Source: Pithys albifrons albifrons
Lineage: Eukaryota > Chordata > Aves > Passeriformes > Thamnophilidae
Length of the DNA: 64,000 nucleotides
Direction: 5' to 3'
Assembly (NCBI RefSeq): GCF_047495875.1
Contig: NC_092463.1
Span: 20,821,224 to 20,885,223, forward strand
The notes under the pieces are model-generated. The model searched no databases and was not told the DNA's origin. It saw only the letters and a program-made list of their open reading frames with translations. Made by a program: the position numbers and the translations under genes. Shown here in pieces: positions 22,049 to 32,490 of the stretch. The first letter of the stretch is position 1. Each line of letters opens with the position of its first letter.

Positions 22049-22123
22049 GGGGGCCCTGCCTCTAGCCAGGTAGAGGAGAGGGACAATCGGGTTTATTGGA
22101 CTGTGTGGATTCGGTGGCCTGGC
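22046..22123 (+). promoter_or_regulatory. Candidate stop-codon readthrough element at gag-pol junction
   Basis: Gag ends with TAG at 22046-22048 and the same phase stays open through pol to 25243, so one suppressed stop would yield Gag-Pol. The TAG is followed by GGG GGC and then, after a 10-nt spacer, a perfect 6-bp stem (22059-22064 with 22071-22076) with the loop GCCAGG. The loop is complementary to CCTGGC at 22118-22123, which would form a pseudoknot with a loop of about 40 nt. The arrangement recalls gammaretroviral UAG readthrough. The same phase and the stem are seen directly; function is inferred. Confidence 0.5.
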
Positions 22124-25100
22124 TCATCAGACCCACAGAAATACAAAGCTTTAGTGGACACTGGCGCACAATGCACGTTGATGCCATCAGGATACGTCGG
22201 GGCAGAATCCATCTCTATTTCTGGGGTAACAGGGGGATCCCAACAGCTGACTGTACTGGAAGCTGAAGTCAGCTTGACTGGCAAGGAATGGCATAGACAC
22301 CCCATTGTGACTGGTCCAGAAGCCCCATGTATCCTTGGCATAGACTACCTGAGGAATGGATATTTCAAAGACCCAAAGGGACTGCGTTGGGCCTTTGGCA
22401 TAGCTGCTGTGGAGACAGAGGAAATCAGACAGCTGAGCACCTTGCCTGGCCTCTCAGAGGACCCTTCTGCTGTAGGACTGCTGAAAGTTGAAGAACAATT
22501 GGTACCGCTGGCCACAGCCACAGTGCACCGTCGGCAATACCGCACTGACCGAGACTCTGTGACCCCCATACACAAGATGATTCGTGAGCTGGAGAGCCAA
22601 GGGGTGGTCAGCAAGACTCACTCACCCTTTAATAGCCCCATATGGCCAGTACGAAAGTCCAGTGGAGAGTGGAGGCTGACGGTGGATTACCGTGGTCTCA
22701 ATGAGGTCACACCCCCCCTGAGTGCTGCTGTGCCGGACATGCTGGAGCTTCAGTATGAGCTGGAGTCCAAGGCAGCCAAGTGGTATGCCACCATCGACAT
22801 TGCCAATGCCTTTTTCTCCATTCCGTTGGCAGCAGAGTGCAGGCCGCAGTTTGCTTTCACCTGGAAGGGGGTGCAGTACACCTGGAATCGACTGCCCCAG
22901 GGGTGGAAACACAGTCCCACCATTTGCCATGGACTGATCCAGACTGCACTGGAAAAGGGTGAGGCTCCAGAACATCTACAGTACATCGACGACATCATTG
23001 TATGGGGGAACACAGCAGGGGAGGTTTTTGAGAAAGGAAAGAAGATAATCCAGATTCTCCTAAGAGCTGGTTTTGCCATTAAACGAAGTAAGGTCAAGGG
23101 ACCTGCTCAGGAAATTCAGTTCCTAGGAGTGAAGTGGCAAGACGGGCGTCGTCAGATTCCAACAGAGGTGATCAACAAAATAGCAGCTATGTCCCCACCG
23201 ACCAACAAGAAGGAAACTCAGGCTTTCCTAGGCGCCGTGGGCTTTTGGAGGATGCATATCCCTGAGTACAGTCAGATTGTAAGCCCTCTCTACCTTGTGA
23301 CACGGAAGAAAAATGATTTCCAGTGGGGCCCTGAACAACAACAAGCCTTTGAGCAGATTAAACAGGAGATTACCCATGCAGTAGCCCTTGGGCCAGTCAG
23401 GACAGGACAGGATGTGAAGAATGTGCTCTACACTGCAGCCGGGGAGAATGGCCCATCCTGGAGCCTCTGGCAGAAAGTACCTGGGGAGACTCGAGGACGA
23501 CCGCTGGGATTCTGGAGCCGGGGATACAAAGGATCTGAGGCTAGCTACACCCCAACTGAGAAAGAGATCCTGGCAGCTTATGAAGGAGTTCGAGCCGCCT
23601 CAGAAGTGATTGGCACTGAGGCACAGCTCATCCTGGCACCCCGACTACCAGTGTTGGGCTGGATGTTCAAAGGAAAAGCTCCTTCTACCCATCACGCCAC
23701 TGATGCCACATGGAGTAAGTGGATTGCTCTGATCACGCAGCGAACCCGGATAGGGAATCCTAATCGCCCTGGGATTTTGGAAATCATCACCAACTGGCCG
23801 GAAGGTGAGGGTTTTGGATTGTCCTCTGAAGAAGAAGAGGAGCAGGTGACACGAGCTGAGGAGGCCCCACCATATAACCAGCTACCAGAAGAGGAGAAGC
23901 GATATGCTCTCTTCACAGATGGCTCCTGCCGCATTGTAGGGACCAGCCGGAAATGGAAAGCAGCTGTATGGAGTCCTACACGTCGAGTTGCAGAAGCGAC
24001 TGAAGGACAAGGTGGATCAAGTCAGGTTGCAGAGCTGAAAGCTGTTCAGCTGGCTTTGGATATCGCCGAACGAGAGAAGTGGCCAAGACTCTACCTTTAC
24101 ACTGACTCGTGGATGGTGGCCAATGCTCTGTGGGGATGGCTGGAGCGCTGGAGAAAGGCCGGCTGGCAGCGCAAAGGGAAACCCATCTGGGCGGCTGAGA
24201 TGTGGCAGGACATCGCTGCCCGGGTAGAGAAGCTGAGTGTGAAGGTCCGTCACGTAGATGCTCATGTACCCAAGAGCCGGGCTAATGAGGAGCATCGTAA
24301 CAACGAGCAGGTGGATCGAGCTGCCAAGATTGAAGTCTCTCAGGTAGATCTGGATTGGCAGCATAAAGGTGAATTGTTTCTAGCCCGATGGGCCCATGAT
24401 GCCTCTGGTCATCAAGGCAGAGATGCAACATACAGATGGGCTCGTGACCGAGGGGTGGATCTAACCATGGACAGTGTCTCACAGGTTATCCATGACTGTG
24501 ACACATGTGCTGCCATCAAGCAGGCCAAGCGGGTGAAGCCTCTATGGTATGGTGGACGGTGGTCAAAATACAGGTATTGGGAAGCCTGGCAAGTTGACTA
24601 CATCACACTTCCCCAAACACGCCAAGGCAAGCGCTACGTGCTGACCATGGTAGAGGCAACCACTGGATGGCTGGAGACATACCCCGTATCTCACGCCACT
24701 GCCCGGAATACCATCCTGGGCCTTGAGAAACAAGTCCTGTGGAGACACGGCACCCCAGAGAGAATAGAGTCTGACAACGGCACTCACTTCAAGAACAGCC
24801 TCATAGACACCTGGGCCAGAGAGCACGGCATTGAGTGGGTGTATCATATCCCCTACCATGCTCCAGCTGCCGGGAAAGTTGAGCGATGTAATGGACTGCT
24901 GAAAACAACCTTGAAGGCGTTGGGTGGGGGAACTTTCAAACACTGGGAGCTGCATTTGGCAAAGGCCACCTGGTTGGTCAACACCCGGGGCTCCATCAAT
25001 CGAGCTGGCCCTGCCCAATCAGAACTCTTGAATACTGTAGATGGAGATAAAGTCCCTGTGGTCCATATGAGAGGTATGTTAGGAAAGACTGTTTGGGTTA

Positions 25101-25243
25101 GTCCCACCTCAAACAAAGGCAAACCCATCCGAGGGATTGTCTTTGCTCAAGGACCTGGTTGCACTTGGTGGGTAATGCAAAAAGATGGAGAAACACGTTG
25201 TGTACCACAAGGGGACCTAATTTTGAGCGAGAAGAGTTTGTAA
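22049..25243 (+). CDS. pol: Pol polyprotein (protease, reverse transcriptase, RNase H, integrase)
   Basis: The frame follows the gag TAG without a frameshift, so it is probably made as a Gag-Pol readthrough product. A GTG at 22103 is used here only as residue 1. Protease: VDTGAQC, catalytic Asp at 19. Reverse transcriptase about 130-370: first Asp in TIDIANAF at 232, YIDD at 294-297. A connection region follows. RNase H: FTDGS Asp at 606, then AELKAV and LYTDSW. Integrase: zinc site His 765, His 770, Cys 799, Cys 802; catalytic Asp 832, Asp 891 and Glu 927 with the classic 35-residue spacing. The C-terminal end runs to residue 1046. No internal stop, no lost catalytic residue and no dUTPase seen. 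It would copy the RNA genome and integrate the DNA. Sequence style (YIDDIIVWG, GKVERCNGLLK) suits ERV-L/spuma-related Pol. The copy looks competent, but activity is untested. Confidence 0.93.
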   Translation, partial: GGPASSQVEERDNRVYWTVWIRWPGSSDPQKYKALVDTGAQCTLMPSGYVGAESISISGVTGGSQQLTVLEAEVSLTGKEWHRHPIVTGPEAPCILGIDYLRNGYFKDPKGLRWAFGIAAVETEEIRQLSTLPGLSEDPSAVGLLKVEEQLVPLATATVHRRQYRTDRDSVTPIHKMIRELESQGVVSKTHSPFNSPIWPVRKSSGEWRLTVDYRGLNEVTPPLSAAVPDMLELQYELESKAAKWYATIDIANAFFSIPLAAECRPQFAFTWKGVQYTWNRLPQGWKHSPTICHGLIQTALEKGEAPEHLQYIDDIIVWGNTAGEVFEKGKKIIQILLRAGFAIKRSKVKGPAQEIQFLGVKWQDGRRQIPTEVINKIAAMSPPTNKKETQAFLGAVGFWRMHIPEYSQIVSPLYLVTRKKNDFQWGPEQQQAFEQIKQEITHAVALGPVRTGQDVKNVLYTAAGENGPSWSLWQKVPGETRGRPLGFWSRGYKGSEASYTPTEKEILAAYEGVRAASEVIGTEAQLILAPRLPVLGWMFKGKAPSTHHATDATWSKWIALITQRTRIGNPNRPGILEIITNWPEGEGFGLSSEEEEEQVTRAEEAPPYNQLPEEEKRYALFTDGSCRIVGTSRKWKAAVWSPTRRVAEATEGQGGSSQVAELKAVQLALDIAEREKWPRLYLYTDSWMVANALWGWLERWRKAGWQRKGKPIWAAEMWQDIAARVEKLSVKVRHVDAHVPKSRANEEHRNNEQVDRAAKIEVSQVDLDWQHKGELFLARWAHDASGHQGRDATYRWARDRGVDLTMDSVSQVIHDCDTCAAIKQAKRVKPLWYGGRWSKYRYWEAWQVDYITLPQTRQGKRYVLTMVEATTGWLETYPVSHATARNTILGLEKQVLWRHGTPERIESDNGTHFKNSLIDTWAREHGIEWVYHIPYHAPAAGKVERCNGLLKTTLKALGGGTFKHWELHLAKATWLVNTRGSINRAGPAQSELLNTVDGDKVPVVHMRGMLGKTVWVSPTSNKGKPIRGIVFAQGPGCTWWVMQKDGETRCVPQGDLILSEKSL

Positions 25244-25334
25244 TGTTTCATTGTATATATGTGTATATATATGTATAGGTAAAAAGGGGGTTAATTTGGG
25301 AATGACTAGATGGAGTGGAATAAGGGGTGGATAA
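25244..25334 (+). promoter_or_regulatory. Pol-LTR spacer with candidate polypurine tract
   Basis: Only 91 bp lie between the pol stop and the 3' LTR, with no room for env. The purine-rich stretch ggagtggaataaggggtgga abuts the LTR and is the likely plus-strand primer region, although two T residues interrupt it. A cleaner aaaaaggggg run lies at 25281-25290 but about 45 nt too far upstream for the usual position. Confidence 0.45.
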
Positions 25335-25964
25335 TGTCCTAGTTCAGCTGGAGGGACCAGCTAACCCTGTGTGGTGGTGATCAAACCTGTGTATTCCACC
25401 CCCTCTATTCATTCCCCAAGGACAATGGGCCATTAGCAGCAGCTGCCCAGGGAGCCATTATCACTTCACACCCAGCCTGAGGGGGGCGGAGCTGCTAATG
25501 GGCCATCAACCGCTCAACAACCCCTGGCTCCCAGAGTTAATCACCCATTGTGTGAGTCCCCGCCCAGGGGGAGGGACTGAGTGCTCCCTGAGGGTACATA
25601 AGTGGTGGGTAAGAAGACCTCGGGAACCTTCTCGTCGGATCCAGAGCAGCAGCAGGACCTCGACAGCAGGAGATCACCACTCTCGCCCAGACCACAGCCC
25701 TCGCCTGCACCAACAGGTTTTTCTTTTCCTTTTGCTCTGGACTTGGGGGAGCCACAGGGGTCTCAGCACAAGGGCAAACAAACCCCCCTTGGGTTTGTGC
25801 CCCAGGACACTGGGTTATACTGCTGGGGTATTGTGAGTTGAAAGCAATTTCCCTTGTGTATCAGTGTTGTTATTGTAATATTATTATTAAATTTTAGCTC
25901 TGACTTATAATCTCTCTCGTGGTGAGTTCATTTTCCCTTGCTGGTTCACCTTCAAACCAGCACA
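25335..25964 (+). repeat. Proviral 3' LTR
   Basis: 630 bp, read as identical to 19201-19830. It includes the TATA-like box at 25595 and ATTAAA at 25886, and ends CAGCACA directly before the TCGAT duplication. Confidence 0.95.
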
Positions 25965-25969
25965 TCGAT
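25965..25969. repeat. Proviral target-site duplication (right)
   Basis: TCGAT, matching 19196-19200. Confidence 0.85.
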
Positions 25970-27435
25970 ATAGTCTTCTATATAGAAAGAGTGTTTTCAG
26001 GTTAACACTGTTTAATTGCATTAAACAAGAATATCATCACAGATCAACACAGAGCAGAGCTGAGGTCTCTGCGAGAGCAAGGTTCATGTGGGTAATTCAC
26101 TATGTAACAGAAAGAAACAGGAAAAAGAAATTTTGAAGACAAATAACTGACCATCTTGAAAAGACATATCGCTGCCACCTCTCTGTCCATCCTAATGACT
26201 ACATTTAACATCGACATAGCTGCTTTGGCAAGTAAAGAGTAATTTTTCAGCCTACAGAGAGTAACTGTACTGCTTGCCCAAGAAGCTGTAGAGGTCAAAC
26301 TCTTCCAAACATCCTTGAGAGCGTTCCTACATCAAACCCAAACAGGGTGGTTGCTGGGTGGCTGAACCAAAGTCACAGCACAGCAATCTCATTGCCACCA
26401 TCTGTAGAAATTATGTCCTATGGAATGCAAGACACAAGAACCAATATAATCACATCTGAGCAAATACAAAATACACATTTGTGTAAACGATATGCAAAAC
26501 TGAGAACAGAAAGGACATAATCCAATCAGAGAAAGAAAGGGAAAGAGATGAGAGGAGACTGCAACCACTAAGACAATTCATCTGATTTGGAGCCTGCTCT
26601 CAAGTTTGCCCTTGAAATGAGCATAGCCCAGAAAAATTGTTCCATGGCTTAAAAATTATTGACCTCTGGTATTCAGATTCAAAGTCAAAGCTGTGGGTGG
26701 CAATGGTCTGCTGGTTTCAATTAAAGGTTTGAACAGTTTCTATGCCCTTCCAAGATAATATCCTAATCACTAGCCTCTAGCAGAACTCTACCTTCATTTC
26801 CAAATCTGTTCTAGATGGTATGAAATAGCCACTGGGATTTAGAAGTGAAATCTCACTGTTTTAGTATGTTAACTCCCCAGGTGCTGAGCTATCCATATGT
26901 TCTTTCTGGGTTTTCTTCCATATTGGCTTTATACAATATTATACAATATGGCTTGTCTATGGATACCTGAAGAACTTATTATCTTTTTGTGTATTTGTGC
27001 GCTATAAATTGAGTGTCGTGCTCACATTTGCCAGTAGATATTGAGGAACGTGGAAGGTGATTCATTATTGCAAGATAGTCTCTAATTTGCACATATGTTC
27101 AATTTTAAAAAGGGCCATGCTCAGAGGTGTTAAAAGGGTCCTGGCTTCTAAGTACATTTGGGAAGCTTGCAACAGAGACTTGCTCTTTGATCTCCTCTTG
27201 AAATCTCTTTTACTTGTTTAATAAAAGAAAAGCTATGTTAAGAATTCAGGTATGTGATTTGTGAATTTTCAGTACACTGCTGCTGCTGTTAAACCTCCAC
27301 AGATTAAACCTACAGATCTGTAATTTTAGATTCTGTCCTCATATTAACATTCCTAGGTATATGGCATAACTCACTACTGATGTTTTCATTTGGCAGTTTC
27401 ACTCTATATCCTTGTTAAAAAGGTTTCACCTAAAA

Positions 27436-27474
<39 letters not shown>

Positions 27475-30400
27475 CTACAGAAAGGTACATTTGTCTGTCT
27501 CAGGAGGATAAAGAAACAAGAAAATTATGACAGAATATGACTCAGTATGTCCAGAGTGGCTGTATATTTTGAATATGACCACTTAAAGGCAGGTGCCCAC
27601 CCCTTTATTCAGAAAGGAACCTTGCATTGCATTTGGGCTGTACATTTTGCTTTTATCATCAGCTGCACATAAAATATAACTGAAGAGGTGTGGAACTGAA
27701 TATTTTTGAGTGAAGCTTTTATAAAAAAATTATCTGAGAACTGTTTTCTCCACATATCACAGTGGTCAAGAATGTGCATGCTCACCATCTCTTCAACTCT
27801 CCCTCTGATGCTCCCACCCTGTCCAAGAGACCTGCTATTCTGAGGCAGCATAAAGGGTCTGTATGAAATTTCCATGAGCAGAAAATTCTCCAGTTGGTAG
27901 GAAACGCCCTTTCAGTCACAGCCAACACAAGCTGACTCTTGTCCAGTGCCTATTCCCTGGCCTAGGAAAGGTGATATACTAGGGCCAGGGGCTGTGACAG
28001 AGAGGAGTTGCACTAGGCTTTTTGTTGGTACAGCGTCTATTAAAGGATGTCAACTAAACAGTGGAATTAGAGCAGCCAAGGTGAGCAATCTCTCAGTTTG
28101 GGCTGACCCTGTTTATAAGGAAAACATAAATGGGCTTATCAACATTGCAGTAAGATTCCGGTGGGTAGGTGATGTAACATGCCTTGATGGATCAAAGGAA
28201 ATCTTTCCACTTTTTGCCCAGAACTCACATCAGTAATTAAAGTAATTCCATTTTTATTCTAAAATACTGTGACCAATATGGTGACATCAGTTGTGTTCTC
28301 CCTCCATGTATCCCTACAATTTTATGGAGCAAGCCACCCTAAAGTGGAGATGAGAACAGGCAGTGAATAAAAGCACAGTTTAAAAAACAAAACAAAACCA
28401 ACAAAAAAGCAAATACACAAAAATTGTTTTTCATTAGGTTATATTTTGTAAATGTATGTACAGTCAAGAATTCCTAGAAATGAGGCACGGATCCTCAGTG
28501 GACAAAAAACCTTACATTTGCATAGGTAGATATGTTTGTACAAATCTGTGTGTGTTTGTCCATTTGGATTGTAGACCAACTGCCACAGTTTGCACTAATC
28601 ACAGACATCTAGGGTAGAGGTCCAACCTGTGGCCAGCTATTACCACCTTGAGAAATTACCACTGCCATAACCAGTAACATATTTTTCCAATTAGTTTGAG
28701 GGAGGAAATGAGACATTTTTCTTTGTTAATGCCTCTCTCTCTTCCTCTCGCCCATCCATTTTATGCTTCCTGATGGTGCTCAGGAGGCTGTCAGGTTCCC
28801 TCCAGCACACTTCCTGCTTCCATCCAGCAGGAATAAACTGTTAGCGCTTTGTTTGAAAGGATTCCTGAGAAGCCTGATTCCTCTTACCAAAATATGAATA
28901 ATTGTAGCATTTGACTCTTGGCTTCCTCCTCAGGGATCCTTCTGAGTTAAACAGTTATTGAATTTATCCTGACAGAGATTGCCAAAGAAAACTTTATTTG
29001 AATGACAGAGGGGGGAACAAACTGTTTGCTGAACTGAAAAAAGTTTGAAATACCATAAAGGGAGAGAAAAAGTCCCATAATGGAAGGTGGAAATCTGGAA
29101 CAGACAAATCAGGCCATAAAATATAAGATCAACACAGCAGTGGGAAGCAGGAAAGCGTGTCCTGGGCCAAACATACCAACAGAGACTATTACACACACTG
29201 ACCTCAGATGTCACACACAACATGCATCTGCAAACCACCTCATACTTCAGAGTCCCACATTACATTAAACTCAACAAGTCCATGCTGGAAATGAAGAGGC
29301 CTGAGTCAACACTGCTAAGTGCTCAGTGAATCTAAGCATACAGTCATCTTTGACCCTATATATCCAGTCTTTCATTTCTAAACTAAGGACTCTGCCTTTC
29401 CTATTTGAAGCACCAAGAACATGGTTGTACATCAAGAAAATGGGGTCATCTTTCTCAGCATATCTGCTTAACATATGCCTGTTAATTTCACAACAACCAG
29501 TCTGGTGAAAAGGCAGAAAAGTGTCAGAAACAACACAGCCCTAAGAAAGGGAGCTTAAGTCTCTTTGGGTTCGTGCACCATCATGTTCTATGCACCATCA
29601 TGTACTGACAAAGCTCTTTTAATAACAGTAAAGTGAAAGCACTAGATCCAAGACAGGTGACTTCAAATTTCCCTGCCACTTACAAGTGCAAAGCTCAGAT
29701 GTGATTTTCTACTCTTCTAGTTTCCATCTGAAAAAGACAAACATAAGTACTTGAAGAAAGTTGCTTTCCAGGTGTTCTAACAGTTGTCTATAAAAGGTGT
29801 CAGAGATTTTACAACAAAGCCTGCTTTCCATTAGACTTCTAGCTTAGCTGTGAAACTGGTAAGTGGTCCACTACATGGAGAAGTAACGTCACACTTTGGC
29901 TTGCACATAAACTGTGTCACCTGCCAGTAGTAATGATAAGGCAGCAAAAGCCTAATAGAGGATCTCTTACAACTGAAATATTCTGTTCTATTCTATTCTA
30001 TTTTTTTTCCCAAGTTTGCTGATCAAACGATGGGAGATAACACACAGTCCTCTTGCTTAAAGGGATTGAGAAACACAAGACTTTCAGCTTTATCTCAGCA
30101 GCCTATCTTTCCAGGTTCTTCTCCATAGTTGTAAAATGTGCGTATATGCAACAGTGGGCTGTAAGACTTTCCTCTGCTTTTGTAAAAATACCATGATCCT
30201 GATAGATGTTACAATGTTAGCCATGAATGGGGCTAAGGTATTTCAGACCTGCATTACCACAGAATCTGAATGGCTCACAAACTGATTGAAGTACATGTCC
30301 TCACATTTTTCTAGTGATGGAAAGAAGTGCTACTGTTACCATGGAACTTAGCCTATTGAGAGGAAAACAATGCACCATTAGACCCCATCTCTTGCTCCAT

Positions 30401-31747
30401 TCTACATACTAGAACATCAGAGCCCATTTGCAAGCACTCACAAGAACCCTGACCAACAACACCCGTTGGCAGTTGGGTGTTTGTGTGGTGAGAACAAAGC
30501 TGTGTCCTGATCCCCAGGACAGCAATCATCACTGCCCGGCTTCAGTCTCGTGGCTTTTCAGGGTTCCTGGCCTGGACCCATAACTTCAAGAAAATATCCT
30601 CTCCTCTACACTCCCAGGTCATTTTCCTCCATCATGAGAACCTCTAATGGCACTCCAAAAGTCTTTGCACATACTTCAATTTTCCCCCAGATTTTTGCGC
30701 ACCAGCTGACACAGCTCATGAGAATTCATAGATTCCCTCAGAGGTGAGAGCGAGAGCACAGTGGTGGGGAGACCCACCCTTGCAGGCAGGTTTCCTATGC
30801 TGTTTAAACCCACCGTAAGGCATAGGGAAGGCAATGTAGGATGAAGACATGTGTGATAGATCTACCAGTCTGGGAGTACCTTATGTGTTCCCTGAAATTT
30901 AACTAAATAGTAGGAATGTCAAATTGTCATCAAAGTGAAAACAGTGGCAAACATTGTAAGTGATGCTGACCTGTCTTTCTATGCTTACCTCTAGTCTCCT
31001 GGCATTTTACTTACAGAGTCATGCTCTACGTCAGATTTCTGAATTTCCTTCTATTCCCTTCTCCTGTTAAATAACACTCAGCACCTTGTGTAGACCCTGG
31101 AAAATCTTCTCTATTGGCAAGTTAGGATTGTCAGTAGTGCTGTGAACCTGAGGAAAGAAAAAGGGAAAGATTAATTTTTTTAATGAGACTGGAAATGTTA
31201 AGATTTTACAGTCAAGCGCACAGAACCTGACATTTCTTAGTACTTCTTGGAGTTATTTCTTATCTTTTTATTGACTTGTAACCAGGCTGGATATAATGGT
31301 AAATAGCAGAACATTATGAGCAACAGAGTTCAAATTTCTGTTTGTGGCACATTTTGCCATTTTTATTAAGTTTTTCACTAGGATCTCATAGGATCTCTAT
31401 AACAAGTTGTATTTGTGCATAGGGAACGCTTGTGACAGTGGTTAGAAAATGGAGGCCTTTAGACTACTAAGGGAAGGAAGGTAAGGAGATGCTAGACCAG
31501 AGTTTTATCAATCACAAAATCAAGATCAGGGTCATACATGGTTTCAAAGGTTGATTTCATTCTATACAAAGGCTACAGTCCACTGATAACCTTGCGCTTT
31601 CCACAAAATAGTCTCCCCTTATAATCTGGATTTTCCTTTCCATATTCACCTGGGAGAATGAAAGAAAGTCAAGGTGGGCAGAGGGAAGGAGATGGGCCCA
31701 GTCTGTGTCCATGGTGAGTTTAGAGAATCTGTAATGGAAACCAACCA
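25970..31747. other. AT-rich non-coding stretch
   Basis: No gene is supported. Contains the (AT)n tract listed separately, A-rich (AAAAC)n-like sequence at about 28380-28408 and a short (TTCTA)n at about 29983-30000. A 65-codon frame at 30550-30747 ends next to CAGAG|GTGAGAG, a passable splice donor, but no convincing acceptor or protein family goes with it. Confidence 0.55.
27439..27473. repeat. (AT)n microsatellite
   Basis: About 17 uninterrupted AT units. Confidence 0.95.
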
Positions 31748-32490
31748 TGGCGGGAGTGGCTCCCCAATAAACACCTACACCACGTGAGGGTGAATCAGAA
31801 AGTGTTTATTAATGGAGGAACCCAACTTTTAAAGGGTCAGTTCGGGGAGGGGCTTGGAATGGGGTGGAACCTTAGAAGGCATTGGGTGAAAGGGGTGTCA
31901 GTAACCATTACACATCCAATGAGAGGAGGTCTGAGGGGAGGGCTCAGAAACTTGGTCGCAACAGATCAAGGGGAAGGGCAAACTGGATAACTGGCAACCC
32001 AATTAATCAATGGGGAAACACCAGTAACTGAACAATAGGGTCTTAGGGATTGGGGCTGGACAGGCAGAAGAGACCGGCGCACTTCCGGTGGACCACCAGC
32101 CGCACAACACAGGGCCAGGGCTCCAGGAAGGGCTGCTGTGGCTTAGATCTGCCTGCCAGTTCAGGATGCTGCAGCGGCAGCATGACACCCATGGTTGCCA
32201 CCTGTGTGGCCTGCGCAGCACAGTGCAGGTGCAGCAGTGTTCTCTGGAGGCAGCAGGGGGGCTGTGGCACTGTTGCTAGGAGATGGTGGCAGAAACAGCC
32301 TGTCACAGCAGCAGCTAGAGTCAGGTGGCTCTGCAGCAGGGGGCGGGATCCAGCCTGAGAGAGATGGTATAGGTGCCTCTCGGTGCTGAGGCTCATTAGG
32401 AGAAACCGCAGGGGGACACATGGAGGGGGAAGGAATGAGGGAGGATGCAGGAACCATGCCGGGGGAAAACATGCAAAATTTTTCAACATT
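31748..32490 (-). mobile_element. Probable solo LTR (alpha/beta-retrovirus-like)
   Basis: A GC-rich block stands out from AT-rich flanks. On the minus strand its end has the compact core layout of alpha/beta-type LTRs. A TATA-like TTTAAAAG (31826-31833) is followed 15 nt later by AATAAA (31805-31810), then a short stretch ending CCCGCCA at 31748, as if R and U5 were short. Upstream (higher coordinates) is a long G/C-rich region that would be U3, possibly beginning TGTTGAAAA near 32490. I found no clean target duplication and no internal retroviral genes, so the ends are approximate. The alternative is a GC-rich regulatory island. Confidence 0.5.

Larger units (their letters stand above)
19201..25964 (+). 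mobile_element. Complete env-less endogenous retrovirus (ERV-L/class III-like)
   Basis: A 6.76-kb provirus with the order 5' LTR, primer-binding site, gag-like frame, pol frame, 3' LTR. The LTRs appear identical and a 5-bp target duplication flanks the element. Gag and Pol frames are open throughout apart from the TAG between them, which lies in one reading phase. Only about 90 bp separate the pol stop from the 3' LTR, so there is no envelope gene. Pol is PR-RT-RNaseH-IN with no dUTPase that I can see, and Gag has no CCHC zinc knuckle. These traits fit ERV-L/spuma-like class III elements, which spread inside the cell. Identical LTRs and intact frames point to a recent insertion. Class assignment is inferred from motifs only. 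Confidence 0.93.

Noticed and set aside
22046..22076. Pseudoknot made from 22055-22058/22067-22070 plus 22059-22064/22071-22076
   Set aside because: Both connecting loops would have zero length, which is sterically unlikely; pairing of the loop with 22118-22123 is the better option.
25244..25334. A short env or accessory gene after pol
   Set aside because: Only 91 bp remain before the LTR, with no open frame of note.
30550..30747. Possible coding exon ending at a GTGAG donor
   Set aside because: The acceptor side is weak and the peptide resembles nothing known; no neighbouring exon was found.
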